A DNA stretch of 64,000 nucleotides from Pseudomonas sp. R-28-1W-6 (GTDB lineage: Bacteria > Pseudomonadota > Gammaproteobacteria > Pseudomonadales > Pseudomonadaceae): contig NZ_WELK01000002.1 in assembly GCF_009799925.1 (NCBI RefSeq), positions 558,001-622,000 of the forward strand, in the 5' to 3' direction. Below the pieces are notes generated by a model. That model did no database searches, was not told the origin of the DNA, and saw only the letters and a list, made by a program, of their open reading frames with translations. Below are positions 54,242-64,000 of the stretch, one piece after another. The position numbers and the translations under genes were made by a program. Positions within the stretch are counted from its first letter, which is position 1. The number at the start of each line of letters is the position of its first letter.

Positions 54242-55489
54242 ATGAACCAGCCCAGCCCTTCGCATTCGCCTTCTGTCGTCGTCATCGGTGGCGGCCCCGC
54301 CGGGCTGATGGCCGCCGAAGTGCTGGCCAATGCCGGCGTACGGGTCGAGCTGTACGACGCCATGCCCTCGCTGGGGCGCAAGTTCCTCCTGGCCGGGGTC
54401 GGCGGGATGAACATCACCCACGCCGAGCCGAAAGCGGCGTTCCTCGGCCGCTACCGCGAGCGCCAAGAAGAAATCGCCGGCCTGCTCGCCGACTTCGATG
54501 CCGACAGCCTGCGCGCCTGGATTCATGATCTCGGCATCGACACCTTCGTCGGCACCTCCGGGCGGGTGTTCCCCCGCGACATGAAGGCCGCGCCGCTGCT
54601 GCGCGCCTGGCTCAAGCGCCTGCGCGAGGCCGGCGTGCGCCTGCACACGCGCAGCCGCTGGCTGGGCTGGAACGCCGATGGCAGCCTGCGCCTGCAGACC
54701 AGCGCGGGCGAACAGGCGCTCCGCGCCGACGCCTGCGTGCTGGCCCTGGGTGGCGGCAGCTGGGCGCGCCTGGGTTCGGATGGCGCCTGGGTGCCGCTGC
54801 TGGAAGCGCGCGGGGTGAGCATCGCGCCGCTGCTGCCAGCCAACTGCGGCTTCGAGGTGAGCGCCTGGAGCGCCCTGCTGCGCGACAAGTTCGCCGGTGC
54901 GCCGCTGAAGAACGTGACCCTGGCCCTGGACGGCGCCGCGCCGCGCCGCGGCGAATTCGTGCTCACCAGCACCGGCGTCGAGGGCAGCCTGGTGTATGCC
55001 CTGTCCGCCGAGATCCGCGAGCGGATTACCCAGAGCGGCAGCGCCACCCTGCACCTCGACCTGCTGCCGGACCGGCCGCTGGACAAGGTCCTGGCCGCAC
55101 TGCACAAGCCGCGCGGTTCGCGCTCCATGGCCAAGCACCTGCACGGCCAGCTGGGCCTGGACGGGGTCAAGGCCGCGCTGCTGCGCGAGCTGGCCAGCGC
55201 CGAGCAGTTCGCCGCGCCCGAACGGCTGGCTGCGGCGATCAAGGCCCTGCCGCTGACCCTGCTGCGCCCACGACCGCTGGACGAGGCGATCAGCAGCGCC
55301 GGCGGCGTGCCCTTCGCCGAACTGGATCAGCACCTGATGCTGCACCGCCTGCCCGGCGTGTTCTGTGCCGGCGAGATGCTCGACTGGGAAGCGCCGACCG
55401 GCGGCTACCTGCTCACCGCCTGCTTCGCCAGCGGCCGCGCGGCCGGGCTCGGCGCCCTGGCCTGGCTAGAGGGCCAGACCAGCCCGTAG
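54242..55489 (+). CDS. FAD-dependent oxidoreductase, HI0933/TIGR03862-like
   Basis: A 415-residue flavoprotein. The dinucleotide fold VVVIGGGPAGLMAAEVLANAG is followed by GRKFLLAGVGGMNITHAEP, the hallmark of this group, and the C-terminal FAD segment is FCAGEMLDWEAPTGGYLLTACFASG. Activity not established. The TAG stop is also the start of a GTAGGGTG repeat. Confidence 0.9.
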   Translation: MNQPSPSHSPSVVVIGGGPAGLMAAEVLANAGVRVELYDAMPSLGRKFLLAGVGGMNITHAEPKAAFLGRYRERQEEIAGLLADFDADSLRAWIHDLGIDTFVGTSGRVFPRDMKAAPLLRAWLKRLREAGVRLHTRSRWLGWNADGSLRLQTSAGEQALRADACVLALGGGSWARLGSDGAWVPLLEARGVSIAPLLPANCGFEVSAWSALLRDKFAGAPLKNVTLALDGAAPRRGEFVLTSTGVEGSLVYALSAEIRERITQSGSATLHLDLLPDRPLDKVLAALHKPRGSRSMAKHLHGQLGLDGVKAALLRELASAEQFAAPERLAAAIKALPLTLLRPRPLDEAISSAGGVPFAELDQHLMLHRLPGVFCAGEMLDWEAPTGGYLLTACFASGRAAGLGALAWLEGQTSP

Positions 55490-55557
55490 GGTGGATGACG
55501 CTGTTTTCATCCACCACCGGGCCAGCACGGCGGATCGATAAAGCGCGATCCACCCTT
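55486..55557. repeat. GTAGGGTG-family repeat, composite
   Basis: GTAGGGTGGATGACGCTGTTTTCATCCACC, then CGGATCGATAAAGCGCGATCCACCC. The TAG of the first GTAG is the stop codon of the flavoprotein gene. Confidence 0.75.
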
Positions 55558-55583
55558 CGCAGCACCATAGGTTTCTATCTCGC

Positions 55584-55615
55584 ATAAAAAAACCCGGCAG
55601 TTGCCGGGTTTTTCG
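55584..55615. terminator. Bidirectional rho-independent terminator
   Basis: AAAAAAACCCGGCA-G-TTGCCGGGTTTTT between the convergent flavoprotein and tolC genes. Confidence 0.93.
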
Positions 55616-55627
55616 TTGGGCGTCGAC

Positions 55628-57070
55628 TCAGTAGTCCGACTTGCCGCGCAGCTGGGCTTCGGCGGCCTTGGCCAGGTCCGGCGGCAGGAAGTCGCGGTCC
55701 GGGTTGTAGTCCGGCTTGAGGAAGCCGGACAGCGCCTCCAGGTCGGACGGTGCCAGGGTGCCGGCGGCCTGCTTCAGACGCAGGTTGTTGAGGATGTAGT
55801 CGTAGCGCGCATCGTTGTAGTTGCGCACCGAGCTGTACAGCTGACGCTGGGCATCGAGCACGTCGACGATGTTGCGGGTACCGACCTGGTAGCCGATTTC
55901 GGTGGCTTCCAGGGCGCTCTGGTTGGAGATGATCGACTGCTTGCGCGCCTGCACGGTTTCCACGTCGGTGTTCACCGCGCGGTGCAGGTTACGGGTGTTC
56001 TCGACGATCTGCCGGCGCAGGCTCTCGCGTTCCTGCTCGCTCTGGCTCAGGCGCTGGTAGGCCTCGCGCACCTGCGAGCTGGTCAGACCGCCGCTGTAGA
56101 TCGGGATGTTCAGCTGCAGGCCGATGGTGGTCTGCTCGGCATCGCCGTTATAGGGGGAGAGCGGATCGCTGTTGGTGAAACCCAGCGAGTCGTTGTCGCC
56201 CTTCTGGTACTGGGCCACGGCGTCGAGGGTCGGCGCATGGCCGGACTTGCGCTGGCGCAGGGTTTCCTCGGCCGCGTCCACCGCATAGTTGCTGGACTGC
56301 AGGTTGAGGTTCTGCTGGGCGGCGGTGTCGACCCAGGCCTTGGCGTCGTTCGGCACCGGCGCCAGGATCGGCAGGGTGTGCTGGATACCCTCGATCGCCG
56401 CGTACTCGTGGTTGGTCAGGGTGACCAGGGCCTGGAAGGCGTCCTCCACATTGCGCTCGGCGATGATGCGGTTGGCGCGGGAGGTGTCGTAACCGGCCTG
56501 GGCTTCGAGCACGTCGGTCTTGTCCGACAGGCCGACGTCGAAACGCTCGTTGGCCTGGTCCAGCTGGCGCTTGAAGGCCGCTTCTTCGGCCTTGGTCGAG
56601 GCCAGGGTGTCCTGGGCGCGCAGCACGGCGAAGTAGGTCTCGGCGCTTTGCAGGATCAGGTTCTGCTCGGTGGCCGACAGCTGCAGGGCGTACTGCTGGT
56701 CGGTGGCCTTGGCCGCCTTGAGCTGGAACCAGCGATCGGCACGGAACAGCGGCTGGGCCAGGTTGGCCTGGTAGGACAGGCCGCTGCGCGAGGTGTCCAG
56801 GTCGCCGATGGTGCGGTCGACCTCGGTATCGGTATCGGTCAGGTCGGCGCCGCCGGAAATATTCGGCAGCAGGCCGGCGCGGGCTTGCGGCACCACTTCG
56901 CTGATGGCGGCATAGTTGGCGCGGGCGGCGGCCAGGTCGGCGTTGTTCTTCACCGCTTCGTTGTACACGGTTACCAGGCCGGTTTTGTTGCCCGTCGGGG
57001 CGTCTGCGGCCCAGGCCAGTCCAGATGCGGCGGAAGCTACTGCGAGCGCCAGAGAGAGTCTGCGTAGCAT
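55628..57070 (-). CDS. tolC: TolC-family outer-membrane channel (OpmH-like)
   Basis: A 480-residue protein with a Sec signal cleaved after LAWA, near residue 21. Two TolC/OEP repeats make up the alpha-barrel and beta-barrel. Divergent from thiC, as opmH (PA4974) is in P. aeruginosa, which supports OpmH. It would serve as the exit duct for type I secretion and some RND pumps, and could export the RTX protein encoded at the other end of the window, but this is inference. Confidence 0.92.
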   Translation of the reverse strand: MLRRLSLALAVASAASGLAWAADAPTGNKTGLVTVYNEAVKNNADLAAARANYAAISEVVPQARAGLLPNISGGADLTDTDTEVDRTIGDLDTSRSGLSYQANLAQPLFRADRWFQLKAAKATDQQYALQLSATEQNLILQSAETYFAVLRAQDTLASTKAEEAAFKRQLDQANERFDVGLSDKTDVLEAQAGYDTSRANRIIAERNVEDAFQALVTLTNHEYAAIEGIQHTLPILAPVPNDAKAWVDTAAQQNLNLQSSNYAVDAAEETLRQRKSGHAPTLDAVAQYQKGDNDSLGFTNSDPLSPYNGDAEQTTIGLQLNIPIYSGGLTSSQVREAYQRLSQSEQERESLRRQIVENTRNLHRAVNTDVETVQARKQSIISNQSALEATEIGYQVGTRNIVDVLDAQRQLYSSVRNYNDARYDYILNNLRLKQAAGTLAPSDLEALSGFLKPDYNPDRDFLPPDLAKAAEAQLRGKSDY

Positions 57071-57298
57071 GATCAGTCCTAGATACGTGGTAATCGGGCA
57101 AGGCTAAGGGTGCGGCCTGCGGTGGTCAAGGCACAGCAGGCACGACGGTAGCCTAGTTTGCAATAAGCTTTGTTGCCGGCTTGCAACAATACTCTACCAG
57201 CCGGTTCAGTTTATCTTTATTTCCACACTGATCAGGTCATTCAGGCGACCAAGCGCATTGGTGTTCTGCCGGCCGCTTGATTAGACTGCCGGCTGTTC

Positions 57299-59372
<2,074 letters not shown>

Positions 59373-59427
59373 GCCCTGCCCCGGATGTCGCGCCCACGCC
59401 ACGCGTGGGCCGCCATCCCCTGATTCC

Positions 59428-59463
59428 AGCCCTGCATCCCGGTGCGGGGCTTTATTCTTTTTC
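59428..59463 (+). terminator. Probable terminator between thiC and cytX
   Basis: AGCCCTGCA-TCCCGG-TGCGGGGCT followed by a T-rich run (TTATTCTTTTT). A separate perfect hairpin GCCCACGC-CAC-GCGTGGGC lies at 59392-59410 without a T-run. Confidence 0.65.
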
Positions 59464-59476
59464 TGAGGCCTTGCCC

Positions 59477-60742
59477 GTGAACAACCCCAGTTACTCCCCC
59501 AACCTCGCCGTACCGCTGACCGCGCGCGTGTTCGGCGCCCGCGACCTGCTCGCCCTGTGGTTCTCCTTAGGGATGGGCCTGATGGTGCTGCAGGCCGGCG
59601 CCCTGCTCGCTCCGGGCCTGGGTTTGGCCGGCGCGCTGCTGGCGATTGCCCTCGGCGTGGCGGTCGGCGCCCTGCTGCTCGGCGCGGTCGGGGTGATCGG
59701 CAGCGACACCGGCCTGGCCTCGATGGCCGCGCTCAGGCTCAGCCTGGGGCGCCAGGGCGCGGTGCTGCCGGCGCTGCTCAACCTGCTGCAGCTGGTCGGC
59801 TGGGGCGCCTTCGAGATCATCGTCATGCGCGATGCCGCCAGCCTGCTGGCCGGCAAGGCCTTCGGCGAAGGCAGCGCCTGGAGCAACGCTACCCTGTGGA
59901 CCCTGGTGTTCGGCGCCCTCGCCACCCTGCTGGCGGTGGCAGGCCCGTTGGCCTTCGTCCGCCGCGTGCTGCGCAAGTGGGGGATCTGGCTGCTGCTCGG
60001 CGCCTGCGCCTGGCTGACCTGGAACCTGCTGAGCAAGGCCGACCTGGCCGCCCTGTGGGCACGCCCTGGCGACGGTTCGATGAGCTTCGCCCTGGGTTTC
60101 GACCTGGCCATCGCCATGCCGTTGTCCTGGCTGCCGCTGATCGCCGACTACTCGCGCTTCGGCAAGCGCGCCGGCGGCGTGTTCGCCGGCGCCGTCCTGG
60201 GTTTCCTGCTCGGCTGCGTGTGGCTGATGGGCCTGGGCGTGGCCTACACCCTGGCCTTCGCCAGCGCTGAGGAGGCCAACAGCCTGCTGTTGGCCCTGGC
60301 CGGTGCCGGCATGGGTATTCCACTGCTGCTGATCCTGCTCGACGAGTCGGAGAAGGCCTTCGCCGATATCCACTCGGCGGCGGTGTCCAGCGCCACCCTG
60401 CTGCCGGTCAAGGTCGAGCACCTGGCCCTGGCCATCGGCGCGTTGTGCACCCTGATCGCCTGGTTCGCCCCGCTCAGCGAGTACGAGAGCTTCCTGCTGC
60501 TGATCGGCTCGGTGTTCGCCCCGCTGTTCGGCGTGGTGCTGGTCGACCACTTCGTCCTGCGTCGCCGCCAGCTGCCGCGCACGCACTCCGCCCTGCGCTG
60601 GGACAGCCTGCTGGCCTGGGCCTGCGGGGTGGCCACCTTCCACCTGCTGGTCAATGTCTACCCGGCCGTCGGCGCCACCCTGCCGGCCCTGTTGCTGGCC
60701 GGGGTGCTGCAACTGCTGCTGGGCAAGCTGCGCCGCAGCTGA
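59477..60742 (+). CDS. cytX: NCS1-family hydroxymethylpyrimidine transporter CytX
   Basis: A 421-residue permease with about 12 membrane segments. The start LAVPLTARVFGARDLLALWFSLGMGLMVLQAG and the PLSWLPLIADYSRFG stretch are typical of CytX, the HMP importer often encoded with thiamine genes. The GTG at 59477 is preceded at 8 bases by TGAGG. Next to thiC, so import and synthesis of the pyrimidine are paired. It is an extra gene compared with the P. aeruginosa order. Confidence 0.88.
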   Translation: MNNPSYSPNLAVPLTARVFGARDLLALWFSLGMGLMVLQAGALLAPGLGLAGALLAIALGVAVGALLLGAVGVIGSDTGLASMAALRLSLGRQGAVLPALLNLLQLVGWGAFEIIVMRDAASLLAGKAFGEGSAWSNATLWTLVFGALATLLAVAGPLAFVRRVLRKWGIWLLLGACAWLTWNLLSKADLAALWARPGDGSMSFALGFDLAIAMPLSWLPLIADYSRFGKRAGGVFAGAVLGFLLGCVWLMGLGVAYTLAFASAEEANSLLLALAGAGMGIPLLLILLDESEKAFADIHSAAVSSATLLPVKVEHLALAIGALCTLIAWFAPLSEYESFLLLIGSVFAPLFGVVLVDHFVLRRRQLPRTHSALRWDSLLAWACGVATFHLLVNVYPAVGATLPALLLAGVLQLLLGKLRRS

Positions 60743-60753
60743 GCGGCGCACAG

Positions 60754-60817
60754 GATAGGGGTGCGCCATGCGCACCGGGATCTGCGCGTGGCTTGCGGTG
60801 CGCACGGCGCACCCTAC
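60754..60817. repeat. GTAGGGTG-family palindrome
   Basis: ATAGGGGTGCGCCATGCGCACC...GCGGTGCGCACGGCGCACCCTAC downstream of cytX. Confidence 0.85.
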
Positions 60818-60835
60818 ACGTCCGTCAGCAGGCCC

Positions 60836-60981
60836 TTAGAGCCTGTTCACGATCTCGCGAGCTAGAGCTATACAAGGCAAAAACAGGCGAGGAAGCGGAG
60901 TTTACGAGCTGTAAATGAGCATTCCGAGCCTGTTTTTAACGCAGTAGAGCCGACGCGCAGCAGATCGTGAATAGGCTCTTA
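60836..60981. mobile_element. MITE-like element with 20-base terminal inverted repeats
   Basis: A 146-base element. Ends TTAGAGCCTGTTCACGATCT and (reverse complement of the right end) TAAGAGCCTATTCACGATCT match at 18 of 20 bases. Inside are a second inverted pair, AAAAACAGGC (60879-60888) and GCCTGTTTTT (60928-60937), and a central TTTAC-GAGCT-GTAAA, so the whole unit can fold into one hairpin. It is flanked by TTA on both sides, as for a TNA target duplication. The right-hand TTA is the stop codon (TAA) of the lipoprotein gene. No transposase gene. Confidence 0.8.
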
Positions 60982-61725
60982 GCCGCGGCCGGGGAAATAG
61001 AAGGGCTTGAGAATGCCGTTGAGGCGCGGATAGGGAATGCGCAGCTCCGGGTGGCCGCTGCTGTAGGGGGCGATGCGCGCCACCTCGTACTTGAGCATCA
61101 CCGCGCCGAAGGTCAGGGCAATGTTGTCGGTGCGCTCGAACGGCCAGCTGGCCTGGTAGTCGGGGTCTTGGTCCAGGCCGTTGGCCTTCAGCCAGGCCTG
61201 GTGCGCCAGCTCGGCGGCCTGCCAGAAGGCCTGTTCCTCGCCCGGCAGCAGCATGTCCTGCAGGCTCAGCACACGCTTGAGCTGGCGGTCGTAGTTCAGG
61301 TAGGCGCGCCCGGGGATGCCGTGGGCGCCGCCGGTGAAGCGGTAGCTGGACAGCTCGATGATCACCAGACGGTCATGCTGCTCCAGTATCTTGGCCTGCA
61401 GGTAGCTGCTCCAGCCCGGCTTGGCCGTGGCCAGGAAGTCGCGTTCGTAGCTGGCCAGCGACGCCGGCAGCGGGTCGCCCGGCAGCTCGATGGTCAGCCC
61501 GAGCAGTTCGCGCTCGATCAGGGCGTTCAGCTCGGGCAGGTCGTCGAGCAGGCGCAGGTCGATGTTCACCAGCGGGCAGTCGCTGCCGGCGCAACCCGGT
61601 GCCCGGTGTTCCCAGCGTTGCTGGGTGCTCGTCAAGGGCTCCTGACCGCCGGCCTTGAACAGACTCTGGCAGGCACCTAAGGTCAGGGGGAGCAAGGCGA
61701 TACAGATCAGTTGGCAAAGACGCAT
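60979..61725 (-). CDS. DUF3298/RsiV-like lipoprotein (PA4972-like)
   Basis: A 248-residue exported lipoprotein with lipobox LGACQS near residue 19. The C-terminal half carries SSYRFTGGAHGIPGRAYLNYD, typical of DUF3298/RsiV-like domains, which in some proteins bind peptidoglycan or lysozyme. Start at 61725 with AAGGAA upstream; frame open further but without a ribosome site. Same position as in the P. aeruginosa thiC-nudF region. The TAA stop is formed by the end of the MITE-like element. Confidence 0.82.
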   Translation of the reverse strand: MRLCQLICIALLPLTLGACQSLFKAGGQEPLTSTQQRWEHRAPGCAGSDCPLVNIDLRLLDDLPELNALIERELLGLTIELPGDPLPASLASYERDFLATAKPGWSSYLQAKILEQHDRLVIIELSSYRFTGGAHGIPGRAYLNYDRQLKRVLSLQDMLLPGEEQAFWQAAELAHQAWLKANGLDQDPDYQASWPFERTDNIALTFGAVMLKYEVARIAPYSSGHPELRIPYPRLNGILKPFYFPGRG

Positions 61726-61906
61726 GCGGTTTCCTTGGCTGGCAATGCGGGTGGCATTCGGGCGGTTGCCGGGGGCGACGCGCCGCTGGCCTGAAGTCTG
61801 ACAAGTTCCATTTTCCCTGTCTGCACCCAATCCTCCAAGGAGGCTGCGCCGGGCGCGACGGCGCGCTAGGATGGCGCAAACACCGATCACCCACGAGTGC
61901 ACCTGC

Positions 61907-62524
61907 ATGTCCGAACTGTTCAAACCAGGCCCCGATGCCGTCGAGATCATTCAGCGCGAGACCTGCTTCCAGGGGTTCTACAAGCTCGACCGCCTGCAGC
62001 TGCGCCATCGCCTGTTCGCCGGCGGCATGGGCCCGGAACTCAATCGCGAACTGTTCGTGCGCCACGATGCGGTCTGCGTGCTGCCCTACGACCCGCAGCG
62101 CGACTGCGTGGTGCTGATCGAGCAGTTCCGCGTCGGCGCCATGGACAAGAACGGTAACCCCTGGCTGCTGGAACTGGTCGCCGGGCTGATCGACAAGGAC
62201 GAGGAGCCGGAGCAAGTGGCGCGCCGCGAGGCCGTCGAGGAGGCCGACCTGACCCTCGGTGCGCTGTGGCCGATCACCACCTACTTCCCCTCCCCGGGCG
62301 GCTCCGACGAACGCGTGCACCTGTATGTCGGCCGTTGCGACAGCCAGGGCGCCGGTGGCGTGCATGGCCTGGCCGAGGAAGGCGAGGACATCCGCGTGCA
62401 TGTCTGGCCACTGGAAGATGCCCTGCAGGCGGTCGGGGACGGGCGCATCAACAACGCCGCAAGCATCATCGCCCTGCAGTGGCTGGCGCTGAACCGCACG
62501 CAAGTAAGGGGGCTGTGGTCATGA
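61907..62524 (+). CDS. nudF: ADP-ribose pyrophosphatase (Nudix hydrolase)
   Basis: A 205-residue Nudix enzyme. The Nudix box AGLIDKDEEPEQVARREAVEEADL is intact, with the SPGGSDERVHLYV stretch downstream that marks the ADP-ribose type. The ATG at 61907 gives the family's usual length; an ATG at 61871 is open but adds 12 unusual residues. Overlaps the DUF1249 gene (ATGA). Same order as in P. aeruginosa (PA4971-PA4969). Confidence 0.93.
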   Translation: MSELFKPGPDAVEIIQRETCFQGFYKLDRLQLRHRLFAGGMGPELNRELFVRHDAVCVLPYDPQRDCVVLIEQFRVGAMDKNGNPWLLELVAGLIDKDEEPEQVARREAVEEADLTLGALWPITTYFPSPGGSDERVHLYVGRCDSQGAGGVHGLAEEGEDIRVHVWPLEDALQAVGDGRINNAASIIALQWLALNRTQVRGLWS

Positions 62525-62967
62525 ACCTGCTGCGCGAGCGTTACCGGGTCGACCTGGTCGAACTGCAGGCCGCTTGCGAAGCCAACTATGCCCGCCTGCT
62601 GCGCCTGCTGCCGGACATGCGTGACGGCCAGGGCGAACGCCGCGTGGCCCTGAGCCAGGGCGACCTGCTGCTCGGCGTGCTGGTGCTGCAGGTGCTGGAG
62701 GCCTGCCCCTACACCACCACCCTGAGCGTCAGCCAGGAACACAGCCTGCCCTGGCTGCCGGTGCCCCGGCTGGAGGTGCGCGTCTACCACGATGCGCGCA
62801 TGGCCGAGGTGGTCAGCGCGGAAAATGCCCGGCGCTTTCGCAGCATCTACAGCTACCCGAACGCCGCCATGCACCAGCCGGACGAGAAGACCCAGCTCAA
62901 CCTGTTCCTCGGCGAATGGCTCAGCCACTGCCTGGCCTGCGGCCATGAGCTGGCCAGCGTGCGCTGA
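62521..62967 (+). CDS. DUF1249 (YqiB-like) protein
   Basis: A 148-residue protein. YRVDLVELQAACEANYARLLRLLP and the end of the fold (LNLFLGEWLSHCLACGHEL) match E. coli YqiB, which lies between nudF and cpdA in enterobacteria too. Function unknown; conserved linkage suggests a nucleotide-related role. Coupled to nudF by ATGA. Confidence 0.9.
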   Translation: MNLLRERYRVDLVELQAACEANYARLLRLLPDMRDGQGERRVALSQGDLLLGVLVLQVLEACPYTTTLSVSQEHSLPWLPVPRLEVRVYHDARMAEVVSAENARRFRSIYSYPNAAMHQPDEKTQLNLFLGEWLSHCLACGHELASVR

Positions 62968-63039
62968 TTCGGCTTGCGCGCAATAACCCTACTTTTTCGC
63001 CGGACTTGGCCGCACTAATCCCCGGCAGTACGCGGCAAA

Positions 63040-63054
63040 TGTGACAGGTTCACG
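63040..63054. promoter_or_regulatory. Possible CRP/Vfr site upstream of cpdA (N5 spacing)
   Basis: TGTGA-CAGGT-TCACG, 66 bases before cpdA. The arms match but the spacer is 5, not the canonical 6. Vfr is known to regulate cpdA in P. aeruginosa, which makes the site worth testing. Confidence 0.4.
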
Positions 63055-63120
63055 TTTAGCGGGTTTACCGAATCCGCTTTCAGCCACCATAATCCTGAGA
63101 ACCCGCTCAGGAGTCGCCCC

Positions 63121-63936
63121 TTGCCGCACCCCGCCGCCCCGACGCATGACCAACCGGTGCTGATCGTTCAGCTGTCCGACAGTCATCTGTTTGCCGAAGA
63201 AGGCGGCAAGCTGCTGGGCATGGATACCTGCGACAGCCTGCAGCGGGTGATCGAGCGGGTGCAGCAGGAACAGCCGCGCATCGACCTGATGCTGGCCAGC
63301 GGCGACCTTTCCCAGGACGGCACGCTCGGCTCCTACCAGCGCTTCCGCCAGCTGACCGACCCGGTGGCCCGGCAGGCGCGCTGGTTCGCCGGCAACCATG
63401 ACGAAGTGCCGGCCATGCGCGAAGCCTGCGCCGGCAGCGACCTGCTCGAACCGATCATCGACCTCGGCAACTGGCGCATCACCCTGCTCGACTCCTCGAT
63501 TCCCGGCGCGGTGCCCGGCTTCCTCGCCGCGGAGCAGCTCGAACTGCTGCAGCGCTCGCTCAGCGAAGCCCCCGAGCGCCACCACCTGGTGTGCTTCCAC
63601 CACCACCCGGTATCCATCGGCTGCAGCTGGATGGAGCCGATCGGCCTGCGCAACCCGGACGAGTTGTTCGCCGTGATCGAGCGCTTCCCCCAGGTCAGGG
63701 CCATGCTCTGGGGGCATGTCCACCAGGAATTCGACCAGCAGCGCGAACAGGTGCGCCTGCTCGCCTCGCCCTCCACCTGCGTGCAGTTCGCCCCCGGCAG
63801 CGAGGAGTTCCAGGTCGACCGCAGCGCCCCCGGCTACCGCTGGCTGCGCCTGCATGCCGACGGCCTGCTGGAAACCGGCGTGTCGCGGGTTACCGGCATC
63901 GATTTCGAAATCGACTACAGCGTCAAAGGCTATTGA
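63121..63936 (+). CDS. cpdA: 3',5'-cyclic-AMP phosphodiesterase CpdA
   Basis: A 271-residue class III metallophosphodiesterase that hydrolyses cAMP and so limits Vfr activity. Metal motifs DSHLF (Asp20, His22), GDLSQDG, GNHDE, HHHP and GHVHQ are all present. TTG start at 63121 with CAGGAG 8 bases upstream; no in-frame ATG or GTG gives the full N-terminus. Last gene in the window. Confidence 0.94.
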   Translation: MPHPAAPTHDQPVLIVQLSDSHLFAEEGGKLLGMDTCDSLQRVIERVQQEQPRIDLMLASGDLSQDGTLGSYQRFRQLTDPVARQARWFAGNHDEVPAMREACAGSDLLEPIIDLGNWRITLLDSSIPGAVPGFLAAEQLELLQRSLSEAPERHHLVCFHHHPVSIGCSWMEPIGLRNPDELFAVIERFPQVRAMLWGHVHQEFDQQREQVRLLASPSTCVQFAPGSEEFQVDRSAPGYRWLRLHADGLLETGVSRVTGIDFEIDYSVKGY

Positions 63937-64000
63937 CCACGGCGCCAGGCGCCTGACCCGGCGGTCGCGCGCCGATCAGCTTGCAGCCTGGGCTGGCGAG

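Noticed and set aside
52472..55345. A 957-codon minus-strand frame across the SagB-like, HDAC and flavoprotein region
   Set aside because: Overlaps three well-supported genes out of frame and shows no domain.
63937..64000. GGCGCC-rich end of the window considered as a terminator after cpdA
   Set aside because: No T-run and the window ends before any structure can be judged.

Overview
The window is about 64 kb of high-GC chromosome from a gamma-proteobacterium of the genus Pseudomonas in the broad sense. This rests on a TtgABC/TtgR-type efflux locus with its conserved operator, a cyanide-insensitive oxidase with an ANR box, the order tolC / thiC / (cytX) / lipoprotein / nudF / DUF1249 / cpdA known from P. 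aeruginosa, and intergenic palindromic repeats of Pseudomonas type. There is no rRNA, tRNA, CRISPR array, prophage or transposase gene. Genes are densely packed on both strands. Long open frames antisense to real genes are a GC artefact and were left out.

Layout. 1-9.3 kb: end of glyA, a DnaQ-like exonuclease, a large RTX protein carrying an embedded SGNH/acetylesterase-like domain, a CobW-type GTPase, and ybdD-cstA. 9.4-20.8 kb: a cache histidine kinase and LuxR-type regulator divergent from cstA, PilZ, a membrane protein, radA, two GNATs, a CHAP protein, two divergent YdcH-like proteins, an EAL phosphodiesterase, mscL, a TerC-CBS protein and fpr. 21-29.6 kb: rlmG, then a TRAP transporter operon divergent from a glutamine-synthetase-like ligase, an aldehyde dehydrogenase and an iron alcohol dehydrogenase, which look like one catabolic unit. 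29.7-38.6 kb: cioAB plus a small DUF2474 gene, a MerR/CDF metal-efflux locus, an MFS transporter, a DJ-1 protein, a purine permease and trmA. 38.6-45.5 kb: the ttgABC-like RND pump with its TetR repressor and a DUF4345 gene. 45.6-55.5 kb: a DUF411 protein, a zinc peptidase, an AraC regulator divergent from an acyl-CoA synthetase, an overlapping SagB-like/tesB/HAD operon, an HDAC-family hydrolase and a flavoprotein. 55.6-64 kb: tolC, a TPP riboswitch with thiC, cytX, a DUF3298-type lipoprotein, nudF, a DUF1249 gene and cpdA.

The most interesting object is the 1283-residue RTX protein at 1945-5796. Its three N-terminal modules resemble the R-modules of extracellular alginate epimerases. No epimerase module is present, and an SGNH hydrolase domain with GQSN, WGQGE and DxxH blocks sits in the middle. 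It may be a stand-alone secreted polysaccharide (possibly alginate) O-acetylhydrolase. A CRP/Vfr-like site lies upstream of it. Other points of interest are a MITE-like element and relatives that abut stop codons, a dispersed GTAGGGTG palindrome family, paired CTACGTAG palindromes between cstA and the kinase gene, the ligase/dehydrogenase/TRAP cluster, and the SagB-like/thioesterase/phosphatase operon.
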